From Ruegeria marina (GTDB lineage Bacteria > Pseudomonadota > Alphaproteobacteria > Rhodobacterales > Rhodobacteraceae): DNA of 64,000 bases. Each line of letters starts with the position of its first letter. Position 1 is the stretch's first letter. Made by a program: the position numbers and the translations under genes. Below are positions 18,355 through 26,707 of this stretch, piece after piece. The stretch covers positions 335,947 to 399,946 of the forward strand of contig NZ_FMZV01000003.1 in the NCBI RefSeq assembly GCF_900101475.1. Direction: 5' to 3'. The notes under the pieces were generated by a model. That model made no database searches, was not told where the DNA came from, and worked only from the letters and a program-made list of their open reading frames with translations.

Positions 18355-18371
18355 ATTAGAATGATTCTAAA
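18355..18371. promoter_or_regulatory. Irr-type iron control element (ICE) upstream of mbfA
   Basis: TTAGAA-TGA-TTCTAA is a perfect inverted repeat matching the ICE consensus TTTAGAAnnnTTCTAAA at 13 of 14 fixed positions. It lies 16-32 bp upstream of the mbfA ATG and about 100 bp upstream of tetR. The placement fits repression of mbfA by Irr under low iron. Confidence 0.82.
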
Positions 18372-18471
18372 ATATCACCAGCCCGCGACAGTGCAACCGG
18401 TTCTGCCCGAATCGTTGAAACTGTACCCCTCGCCCCATACGTTGAGGAAACGGAATATCTGAGGAACAGGA

Positions 18472-19089
18472 ATGACGCAGGCCGCGACCATCGTGCGCAC
18501 CGGACGCAAATTCGATCAGGTGCTCAGGGGCGCGCGCGAAGTGTTCATGGCCGATGGATTCGAAGGGGCAAATGTCGACGACATCGCCCGCGCGGCTGGT
18601 GTTTCCAAGGCCACGCTTTACAGCTATTTCCCGGACAAGCGGTTGCTGTTCATGGAAGTGGCGCAAACGGAATGCCAGTTGATGGCCGAGCGCATCCTGT
18701 CGATGATCGACGAATCGCGCCCTGTGCGCGAAGTGCTGACCATCACCGCGACTCAACTGGTGGCTTTTCTGACCTCGGATTTCGCACAACAGGTCTTTCG
18801 CATCTGTCTGGCAGAACGCGACCGTTTTCCTGAGCTGGCGCGCGCCTTTTACGAGGCCGGCCCCGTAAACGGGCAGCGGCGCATTTGCGAGTATCTGGAA
18901 AAGGCGGTCGCCAATGGCGAATTGGTAGTCGAGGATATCCCGATGGCGGCGGAACAGTTCTCGGAACTCTGCAAGACGCGCCTTTGGACCCGGGCCGTGT
19001 TCGGAATCCAGAATCGCTTCACCCAAGCCGAAATTGACGAGGTCGCGCTGCACACGGTCGACACGTTCATGGCTCGCTACGGCGCCTGA
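18472..19089 (+). CDS. TetR/AcrR-family transcriptional regulator
   Basis: A 205-residue TetR-family protein. The helix-turn-helix occupies about residues 12-58 and includes NVDDIARAAGVSKATLYSYF. The C-terminal half is the ligand-binding TetR_C-type domain with a helical core. It is divergent from mbfA, and GAGGAACAGGA precedes the ATG. Whether it controls mbfA or another target is not known. Confidence 0.88.
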   Translation: MTQAATIVRTGRKFDQVLRGAREVFMADGFEGANVDDIARAAGVSKATLYSYFPDKRLLFMEVAQTECQLMAERILSMIDESRPVREVLTITATQLVAFLTSDFAQQVFRICLAERDRFPELARAFYEAGPVNGQRRICEYLEKAVANGELVVEDIPMAAEQFSELCKTRLWTRAVFGIQNRFTQAEIDEVALHTVDTFMARYGA

Positions 19090-19093
19090 ACGC

Positions 19094-19119
19094 AAAAACG
19101 CCCGCCAATGGCGGGCGTT
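19094..19119 (-). terminator. Rho-independent terminator of rpsO
   Basis: A 10-bp stem (aacgcccgcc / ggcgggcgtt, loop aat) followed on the minus strand by a T-run. It lies between the convergent tetR and rpsO stops. Confidence 0.85.
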
Positions 19120-19149
19120 CCGGCAAATGCTCTTCCCGGTTGATCGGGG

Positions 19150-19419
19150 TCAGCGGCGCAGGCCCAGACGCTCGATCAGCGATGCATAGCGTGCTTCATC
19201 CTTGCCCTTCAGATAATCCAACAGCTTGCGGCGCTGTGCCACCAGCTTGAGCAGACCACGGCGGCCGTGGTTGTCTTTCTTGTGGGTCTTGAAGTGCTCG
19301 GTCAGGGTTGCGATACGCGAGCTGAGGATTGCAACCTGGACTTCCGGCGAACCGGTGTCGCCGTCCTTGGTTGCATATTCTTTCATGACGCGTGCTTTTT
19401 CTTCTGCAGTAATCGACAT
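19150..19419 (-). CDS. rpsO: 30S ribosomal protein S15
   Basis: S15 is a 16S-rRNA-binding protein of the small subunit. The 89 residues are the standard length, with the diagnostic [21 protein letters not shown] and [18 protein letters not shown]. It stands alone with its own terminator; pnp is not next to it in this window. Confidence 0.98.
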   Translation of the reverse strand: MSITAEEKARVMKEYATKDGDTGSPEVQVAILSSRIATLTEHFKTHKKDNHGRRGLLKLVAQRRKLLDYLKGKDEARYASLIERLGLRR

Positions 19420-19572
19420 CGGGGTCTCCTTGTCAGGTTAAGGTGGATGGCTCAGGCCGGGATGTCGTCCAGCACAGGCCCATGGAGATTGACCGCAACG
19501 GAAACGATTCCGGTGCGGATGCGGGCGTATACGCGGATTTTCGGCAAAGGGCAAAGAGATTCTCAGCCAAGA

Positions 19573-20589
19573 TCAGGCACCGCCGGCTGCCTGCCCGAGC
19601 GAGAGTTCATTGATCAGCGAAATGTCACCAGGCTGGATGCCGCCCACTCCGTGCAAGACCGCCACATCCTGACCATCGACGGTAACCCGGATCGCATTCG
19701 GATTGTTCGGATCCTGGTTGATTTCTATTGACGGTTCGGCGCCCCCGGGAGTGTTCCAGACGACCAGCAACTGGTCCACGCCGGTTTCGAAATCCATGAT
19801 CTCAACCGGAGTTCCGTCTACCACCCAATCACCGGTAATCATCGCATCCGAGCCGGAACCGCCTGTAATGATATCTCCTGAACCGCCCAGCAACGTGTCA
19901 TCGCCGTCGCCGCCGTTGAGATAATCGAAACTCTGAGCCATTGGACCCAGTGGCGAAGCAATCCCCCCTTCGAGGCCCAGAACAAGATCGTCGCCAAAGC
20001 TGCCGAACAGGCTGTCCTGCCCGCCGTCCCCTGTCAGGATGTCGTTGCCGTGCCCGCCATGCAGGGCGTCGTCGCCTTCACCGCCGTCCAGCCTGTCATC
20101 GTCCTGCCCGCCGTGCAGGCTGTCATCACCCGCGCCGCCCTGCATCAGGTCATCCCCGAAATGGCCGAACAAAGTGTCGTCGCCGTCGCCACCCGCCTCA
20201 CTGTCGTCGCCGTCTTCCCCATGGATCAGGTCGTCGCCTGCGCCACCCTCCATGGCGTCGCCTCCTGATCCGCCGTGGATGGTGTCATTGCCATCGCCGC
20301 CTGAAAGCGTGTCGTTGCCATCATACCCGTTGATCTGGTCCGGCCCGCTACCGCCAATGATAGGCTCTGCCAGTTCCGTGCCCGGCAAGACGAGGTACTC
20401 GGGAGGCGCATCACCAAGCGCGGCTCCGGTATCAATTTCCTGGTTCAATCCGATGGATATTATCTCCTGCTCGGTCGCGAGCAGTTGTTCCTCATCGGCT
20501 TCGTCATCAAGCTCTTCGTCACCCCCCGTTGTCATCAGGACCACCCCGCCGACAGCAGCCAGTCCCAGAAGCCCTGCAAGCATCAACAT
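19573..20589 (-). CDS. RTX/hemolysin-type calcium-binding repeat protein
   Basis: A 338-residue protein with one N-terminal hydrophobic helix (residues 2-20), an acidic linker and then about a dozen nonapeptide repeats of the GGxGxDxL type at about residues 78-245. The tail of about 90 residues lacks repeats and may form a beta-structured end domain. Calcium binding by the repeats is established for the family. Secretion is likely, but no type I secretion gene lies nearby. The ATG at 20589 was preferred because it starts the hydrophobic helix directly; an upstream reading adds a Cys-rich stretch. Confidence 0.78.
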   Translation of the reverse strand: MLMLAGLLGLAAVGGVVLMTTGGDEELDDEADEEQLLATEQEIISIGLNQEIDTGAALGDAPPEYLVLPGTELAEPIIGGSGPDQINGYDGNDTLSGGDGNDTIHGGSGGDAMEGGAGDDLIHGEDGDDSEAGGDGDDTLFGHFGDDLMQGGAGDDSLHGGQDDDRLDGGEGDDALHGGHGNDILTGDGGQDSLFGSFGDDLVLGLEGGIASPLGPMAQSFDYLNGGDGDDTLLGGSGDIITGGSGSDAMITGDWVVDGTPVEIMDFETGVDQLLVVWNTPGGAEPSIEINQDPNNPNAIRVTVDGQDVAVLHGVGGIQPGDISLINELSLGQAAGGA

Positions 20590-20673
20590 TGGCGAACTCC
20601 GAACACACGACACCCTACGGCAGCAGCATCCCATGCAAGCAATGGCCGCGTCAAATCGCTTTGAATCAGATGG

Positions 20674-21192
20674 TTAACGGATTTCCCGCTCCCATGGCTC
20701 CGGCTGCTGGGCATAGCCGATGTACAGCGGGTGTTTCGGATGTCCTTCCCTGGACAACCCGAGATGGAACAGTGGCAGGCCCGTCCCGCGCAGCAGGCGT
20801 TCAACCGCCGGACCACGGCCCAGATGGGCACCATGGGTACCCCAGGCCGCGATGATCTGATCGGCCCAGTGTGCGCCATCCAGAATGGCACGGTCATTTT
20901 CCGGCCCGACCGGTTCATCCGCCGCACGCATCTTGCGCGGGTCGGTATCCCGCCAGGCAAAGATATTCGTGACCCGGAACGCACCGAAGCCCAGCGTGCG
21001 TGCGCGCCGTTCGCATCTCTCGACCGTCGGGTCGTTCTGAACTTCGGTTGCGGTCGAAGGATTCAACATGACAAAGAGCGCCTTGCGCCCGGCCGGATCC
21101 CAGACCCGGGTCAGACTGTAACGGTACCGTTCGCAATCCGAATAGACCGCGGTCGAGGGCGCATCGCCCTTTGTATGGGTGCGAATGATCAT
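20674..21192 (-). CDS. DUF1643 domain protein
   Basis: A 172-residue protein of the DUF1643 family, recognised by LFVMLNPSTATEVQNDPTV and the WRDTDP and WGTHGA segments. Function is unknown. The ATG at 21192 is preferred over one 36 bp upstream because family members start close to the R-x-Y-R-Y-x-L-x-R-x-W core. The frameshifted LysR gene is divergent. Confidence 0.78.
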   Translation of the reverse strand: MIIRTHTKGDAPSTAVYSDCERYRYSLTRVWDPAGRKALFVMLNPSTATEVQNDPTVERCERRARTLGFGAFRVTNIFAWRDTDPRKMRAADEPVGPENDRAILDGAHWADQIIAAWGTHGAHLGRGPAVERLLRGTGLPLFHLGLSREGHPKHPLYIGYAQQPEPWEREIR

Positions 21193-21341
21193 GGCTTGCC
21201 GATAACACAATGCGTTCCGGCCTGCCATGGATGCGTCTTAACGGTAAAATGCGTGGAAGAAAGAATTTCCGCACCAGAAGTCGGCAGTTCATTTAGTCCC
21301 GTAAGAAATGCTTAACAAAGGCGGTCAACCTGTCCATCACA

Positions 21342-22278
21342 ATGCTTCGCACACTGATCGCGATCCATGAGCACGGAACATTCAGCGTCGCCGGATCTGG
21401 GGTTTTCGTGACCCATGCCGCTGTCAGCCAACAGATGAAAACCCTGGAGGCAGAGTTGGGTGTCCGCCTGTTCGGCCGGACGAAACGTTCCCCGGAACGC
21501 ACGCCGATCGGGCGCGCCCTAGTCGACAAAGCCCGAACGGCTGTTGCCGCCTATGACAATATGGTGACGTCGGTCACCGAAGACGACGGGCTGACAGGCG
21601 AACTGGCACTGGGTGCCGTTCCGACATGCCTGACCGGGGCTGATCCCGCTTGCGGTGTCGAGTCTGAAAACGAAATTCGAAAGGCTCCATGTGCCGGTAC
21701 AGATCGGCCTGACTCGTCAACTGATATCCGACACGCAACGCGGCGTGATCGATGCCGCCGTCGTTTCCCGGCCACCGTCGCTACCTGCAGGCATGGAATT
21801 CACACTCGTGTCAGAGGAAAAACTGCAATTGCTCGCGGCGCCGGGCGCAATCTCGGATGATCCGATCCACCTCCTGAAAACCGAATGGTTCATTCGCTTC
21901 AACCGGGATGCGGTGGTCAGCGAAGTGATTGAAAACTGGCTTCGGAGCCGGGATATCCAGGTAAGGGAAACCATGGAACTGGAAAGCCTTGAAGCAATAT
22001 CGAGCATGGCTCCGGCAAATCCTGGCGTCTCTCTGGTTCCCGTACCTTGCGTCGTTTCTCCGTTTGAGTTGCCGGTCAAACGCCTGTCTTTGGGCGGGGA
22101 TAGACCAAAACGGGCGCTTGGCATGATCTGGCGCCGGGACAGTTCCAAGAAACGGGTTCTAGAAAAGGTATTGACCGCATTGCGATTGGCTGTGGACATC
22201 GGCGGTTTCACACCCGAAACGCCCGGTTTCAAAGACAGGGCGATCGGGGTTGCGACCGACCAGGACGATCCGGCCTGA
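21342..22278 (+). pseudogene. LysR-family regulator, frameshifted
   Basis: Two overlapping frames together give one LysR-type regulator of about 311 residues. The first frame encodes the helix-turn-helix (FVTHAAVSQQMKTLEAELGVRLFGR). The second, from about 21640, encodes the substrate-binding half with LTRQLISDTQRGVIDAAVV. The break falls in a GGGG run at 21636-21639; removing one G gives a continuous CLTGLIPLAVSSLKTKF reading. It may be a true pseudogene or a sequencing error in the homopolymer. Confidence 0.78.
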
Positions 22279-22407
22279 TTGCCCCGGCCGGGCGGCCACG
22301 GCCATGAACCGGTTCCCGGGAGCTAAGGACGAGTGACGGACCGTCAGACTTGACCGGCGCCGCGTGCCCGGCGGAATACTAAAGCCACACAACTGTCCGA
22401 GATCGCC

Positions 22408-24030
22408 ATGCGCTCTGCCCCCCTGTCCCAGCTCACCACTCACGATGTATCCAACCAACCCGAAGAACGCGGCGATATCGACCTTTGGGCCAGCGATCCG
22501 GTGCTGCGCGAAATTGCCGTCCGGGCAGGTGCGAAAGTCGAAACGCTGACCGCCTATGGCCGCATCATGGGCACGGCCGAGATGCGTCAGGCCGGGCGCG
22601 AGGCAAATGCCAACCCGCCGCGGCTAGACACATTCGACCGGGGCGGCCGTCGATTGGACGAGGTACGGTTTCATCCCGCCTATCACCAGTTGATGAAAGC
22701 GAGCCAGAGTGCCGGCTATTCTGCAATCGCCTGGGAAGGCGCGGCCGGCGGTCATGCCACGCATGCCGCGATGGTTTACCTCGCCAGTCAGGTCGAACCC
22801 GGCCATTGCTGCCCGTTGACGATGACTTATGCGGCAATCCCGGCCTTGTCCGCCGATGAAACACTGGCGCGAATGTGGCGACCCAGGCTCATGGCGCGCG
22901 CCTATGACCCGGCAACTACCCCCATTGGCGAAAAACGCGCCGCAACGCTGGGCATGGCGATGACCGAGAAACAGGGCGGCTCGGATGTGCGCGCCAATAC
23001 CACCCTTGCCCGCCGCGATGGCGACCACTGGCGTCTGAAGGGACACAAGTGGTTCTGCTCGGCCCCGATGTCGGACGGGTTCCTGACTTTGGCACAGGCA
23101 CCGGGCGGGCTGACCTGTTTCCTGCTGCCGCGCTGGCTGGAGGGCGAGCGAAACGCGATCCATCTGATGCGCTTGAAGGAGAAGCTGGGCAACAGGGCCA
23201 ATGCCTCGTCCGAGGTCGAGTTCCACGATGCGCTGGCCTGGCAACTGGGCAACGAGGGCGACGGGGTGCGCACCATCATCGAGATGGTGCACCATACGCG
23301 GCTGGATACCGCAATGGCGCCTGCCGGGCTGATGCGCGCCGCGCTGGCCGAGGCACATCACTGGGTCCTGCACCGCAGCACGTTCCAGCGCCGTCTGATC
23401 GACCAGCCGCTGATGCGGGCGGTGCTGGCCGATCTGGTGCTGGACTGGGAGGGCACGCTGACGGTTGGCCTGCGGGTGGCGCGCGCCTTTGACAGCAGCG
23501 ATCCCGCCGACCGCGCCTTTGCCCGGATTGGTGTAGCGCTGGCAAAATTTCTCGCCAACAAGCGCTGTCCGGTGGTTGTGGTCGAAGCGATGGAAGTGCT
23601 GGGAGGCATGGGATATGTCGAGGACACCGGCCTGCCGCTGCTCTATCGCGAGGCCCCGCTGAACGGCATCTGGGAGGGATCGGGCAATGTCATCTGTCTC
23701 GACATCCTGCGCAGCCTGGCACGCGACCCCTTGGCCAGGGAAGCGTTGACCATCGAACTGGAGGCTGCACGCGGGGCGGATCCGAGGTACGACACGGCTT
23801 TGGCCGATCATGCGGCGCGTTGGTCCGCGCTGCCGCCCGAAGCAGAAGCACGCTGGTATGCCGAACGCACGGCGTTGTTGCTCACCGCATCGCTGCTGAT
23901 CCGGCAGGCCCCGGCCGCAGTGGCGGACATGTATGTGGCGACGAGGCTGGCCGGGGAAAGCGGCCGTGTCCCCGGCGCCGTCGCCGCCGGCGACGTGGGC
24001 GGCGTTCTGACCCGGCTGGGCGAGGGTTGA
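22408..24030 (+). CDS. AidB-like acyl-CoA dehydrogenase
   Basis: A 540-residue flavoprotein of the AidB branch of acyl-CoA dehydrogenases. Typical stretches are MAMTEKQGGSDVRANTT (flavin/substrate region), KWFCSAPMSD and the C-terminal GGMGYVEDTGLPLLYREAP. In E. coli, AidB responds to alkylation damage and binds DNA; true isovaleryl-CoA activity is doubtful. It is monocistronic here, followed 68 bp later by ttcA. Confidence 0.87.
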   Translation: MRSAPLSQLTTHDVSNQPEERGDIDLWASDPVLREIAVRAGAKVETLTAYGRIMGTAEMRQAGREANANPPRLDTFDRGGRRLDEVRFHPAYHQLMKASQSAGYSAIAWEGAAGGHATHAAMVYLASQVEPGHCCPLTMTYAAIPALSADETLARMWRPRLMARAYDPATTPIGEKRAATLGMAMTEKQGGSDVRANTTLARRDGDHWRLKGHKWFCSAPMSDGFLTLAQAPGGLTCFLLPRWLEGERNAIHLMRLKEKLGNRANASSEVEFHDALAWQLGNEGDGVRTIIEMVHHTRLDTAMAPAGLMRAALAEAHHWVLHRSTFQRRLIDQPLMRAVLADLVLDWEGTLTVGLRVARAFDSSDPADRAFARIGVALAKFLANKRCPVVVVEAMEVLGGMGYVEDTGLPLLYREAPLNGIWEGSGNVICLDILRSLARDPLAREALTIELEAARGADPRYDTALADHAARWSALPPEAEARWYAERTALLLTASLLIRQAPAAVADMYVATRLAGESGRVPGAVAAGDVGGVLTRLGEG

Positions 24031-24098
24031 CCGACGGCGCGGGACGGGATCGGGCGACTCCCCTTGAGTGGCTTCACCAAAGGCTGTAAGCCCCGCAC

Positions 24099-24968
24099 AT
24101 GCTGGACGAGAACGACGACATCCATCCCCTGTTCGCAGGCGCGCCCTCGACGACGGAGTTCAAGAAACTCCGCAAACGTATCGTGCGACAGGCGCGCGAG
24201 GCGATCGAGCAATATGGCATGGTCGAACGCGGCGCCCGATGGCTGGTGTGCCTGTCGGGAGGCAAGGACAGCTATACCCTGCTTGCGGTCCTTTACGAGC
24301 TGAAATGGCGCGGACTGCTTCCGGTCGACCTGCTTGCCTGCAATCTGGACCAGGGGCAACCGGGGTTTCCCGCCACCGTTCTGCCAGAGTTTCTGGAACG
24401 CATGGGAGTGCCGCACCGTATCGAGTACCAGGACACCTATTCCGTTGTCGTCGACAAGGTGCCGCAAGGCCGGACCTACTGCGCGCTCTGCTCTCGGCTG
24501 CGGCGTGGCAACCTGTACCGTATCGCCCGCGAAGAGGGCTGTTCCGCCGTGGTGCTGGGCCATCACCGCGACGACATCCTGGAAACCTTCTTCATGAATC
24601 TGTTCCACGGCGGTCGACTGGCCACCATGCCGCCCAAGCTGGTGAACGAAGAAGGCGATCTGTTCGTCTATCGCCCGTTGGCGCATGTAGCCGAGGCCGA
24701 TTGCGAAAAATTTGCCAACTCAATGAACTATCCCATCATCCCCTGCGATCTCTGCGGCAGCCAGGACGGGTTGCAGCGCCAGCAGGTCAAGGCCATTTTG
24801 GACGGATGGGAGAAGAACAGACCCGGGCGCCGGCAGGTCATGTTCCGTGCCCTCATGAACGCGCGGCCTTCGCATCTGCTCGACCCGAAACTCTTTGACT
24901 TTCAGAGTCTGCAACTGGATCCCGGGCAGAAATCCGAAAATTTTGGCGATATTCCACGGCTACGTTAA
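24099..24968 (+). CDS. ttcA: tRNA 2-thiocytidine(32) synthetase TtcA
   Basis: TtcA thiolates C32 of some tRNAs using ATP and an Fe-S cluster. The 289-residue protein has the PP-loop SGGKDS (53-58) and the two cysteine motifs [10 protein letters not shown] and [13 protein letters not shown], which bind the cluster. It is a standard match in length and motifs. Confidence 0.95.
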   Translation: MLDENDDIHPLFAGAPSTTEFKKLRKRIVRQAREAIEQYGMVERGARWLVCLSGGKDSYTLLAVLYELKWRGLLPVDLLACNLDQGQPGFPATVLPEFLERMGVPHRIEYQDTYSVVVDKVPQGRTYCALCSRLRRGNLYRIAREEGCSAVVLGHHRDDILETFFMNLFHGGRLATMPPKLVNEEGDLFVYRPLAHVAEADCEKFANSMNYPIIPCDLCGSQDGLQRQQVKAILDGWEKNRPGRRQVMFRALMNARPSHLLDPKLFDFQSLQLDPGQKSENFGDIPRLR

Positions 24969-25040
24969 CGTCTGACTCAGACAGGTTGCCTAGGGTCCGA
25001 CAAGGCGCGCGTCGCGTCACGTGAACTGCCGGTGGACCCA

Positions 25041-26582
25041 ATGCTGACAAAGCCGTACCTGACCCAGATCCGAAACGAGATCGTGCCGATCCTGACCGGC
25101 CCGCCGATACTCGCCTTTTTGCCTGCGATCTCGCTGGGGGCCTATTGGTTAGGTGGTGAAATCGCACTGCTTCTGACAGCTCTTGGCCTGCCTTTGCTGT
25201 TCGCCTTTGCCGGGGCTTTCGGGAAATGGCCGGGAAAGGCGTCCGCGACGCGCATCAATCGATCGGGCCTGGTTCCACCCGAGATGTTTGACACGGCAGT
25301 CCGGCATGTTTTTCGCACCACGACAGAGACAGGGCGGAAGTCGGCCTGCTTCGTCGTTGATCTGGACGATTTTGACGAGTTGATCGACCAGCATGGCAGG
25401 GCGGCTGGCGATCTTGTTTCGCAACGGTGCGGAGAACGTATCTCAGCGGCCTTGCGCGACAATGACGTGGTCGCACAACTGAGCGAGCAGAGCTTTGCGG
25501 TCTGCCTGTCCGCCGTTTCGCATCTGGATCTGGAACTTTGCATGCAATTGGCCGGGCGCATGCAATCCGCTGTCGAGGAGCCGATCTCGCTGAATGGCGT
25601 TGCCGTCTACGTGTCCTGTTCGATCGGCTTCTGCCAGAGCAATCGCGCACCGGGGCACGGTGCAACCGATTGGCTGGAAGCTGCCAGAACCGCGCTCGGT
25701 TTCGCCCAACAGGCCGGCCCTTCGGCGATTCGCGCCTACACGAACGACATGCTGTTCAGCTCCGGCGGTGAACCCGACTTGCGGGACGAAATCGCACAGG
25801 CCCTGGAGAAGGGACAGATCCAGCCCTGGTATCAACCCCAGATTTCGACAGACACAGGCAATGTGACCGGTTTCGAAGCATTGGCCCGCTGGGTCCATCC
25901 AACCCGTGGCGTACTTGCACCCAATGTCTTTCTGCCGCTCGTCGAGCAGGCCGGTTTGATGGAACGACTGGGTCAGGTCATGCTTTACAACGCACTGACG
26001 GCACTCAAGGCCTGGGACAGTGCAGGGGTCGACGTACCGCGCGTGGGCGTCAACTTTGCGTCGGATGAATTGCACAATCCGGGCCTGGTCGAGCGGATAC
26101 GATGGGAACTGGACCGTTTCAACCTGACACCGGACCGGTTGACGGTGGAAATCCTTGAAACGGTGTTTTCAAATTCGCCGGACGATGTGGTGGCCCGTAA
26201 CATCGCAGGTCTGTGCAAGCTGGGCTGCCGCATAGATCTGGACGACTTCGGCACTGGCCATGCCTCCATCGCCTCGATCCGCCGCTTCGACATAACACGC
26301 ATCAAGATCGACAGATCCTTCGTGATGAAGGCGGATCGCGACCCCGAGCAGCAACGCATGGTCGCAGCCATCCTGACCATGGCTGAACGTCTGGGTCTCG
26401 AAACTTTGGCCGAGGGAGTGGAAACCGTCGGTGAACATGCGGTGCTGGCGCAACTGGGTTGCGATCATGTGCAAGGGCACGGAATTGGCAAGCCGATGCC
26501 TTTTGACCAGACGCTGGACTGGATCGCCCAGCACCGTGCCAAATTGCAGGAGGCACCGCGGATTGGCCGGCAAACCAGATGA
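25041..26582 (+). CDS. Degenerate GGDEF plus EAL domain protein
   Basis: A predicted membrane-anchored cyclic-di-GMP phosphodiesterase of 513 residues. Two hydrophobic segments lie at about 20-60. A GGDEF domain follows at about 80-240, with LSEQSF (147-152) in place of GGDEF, so cyclase activity is unlikely. The EAL domain (about 250-500) retains EALARW (279-284), DDFGTGHAS, KIDRSF and ETLAEGVET, so hydrolysis of c-di-GMP is expected. The ATG at 25041 was chosen over a GTG at 25032. Confidence 0.87.
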   Translation: MLTKPYLTQIRNEIVPILTGPPILAFLPAISLGAYWLGGEIALLLTALGLPLLFAFAGAFGKWPGKASATRINRSGLVPPEMFDTAVRHVFRTTTETGRKSACFVVDLDDFDELIDQHGRAAGDLVSQRCGERISAALRDNDVVAQLSEQSFAVCLSAVSHLDLELCMQLAGRMQSAVEEPISLNGVAVYVSCSIGFCQSNRAPGHGATDWLEAARTALGFAQQAGPSAIRAYTNDMLFSSGGEPDLRDEIAQALEKGQIQPWYQPQISTDTGNVTGFEALARWVHPTRGVLAPNVFLPLVEQAGLMERLGQVMLYNALTALKAWDSAGVDVPRVGVNFASDELHNPGLVERIRWELDRFNLTPDRLTVEILETVFSNSPDDVVARNIAGLCKLGCRIDLDDFGTGHASIASIRRFDITRIKIDRSFVMKADRDPEQQRMVAAILTMAERLGLETLAEGVETVGEHAVLAQLGCDHVQGHGIGKPMPFDQTLDWIAQHRAKLQEAPRIGRQTR

Positions 26583-26707
26583 AGTCATTTGAATCTTGCC
26601 AGCCCCGGTCATTTGAAACCGACAAAAAGGGCGATTCCGCTTGACCTTTGTGCCATCACTCTGTTGAACCCTGCGTGGTCTTTCACTGCACAAGGTGGCT
26701 GTCCCCG

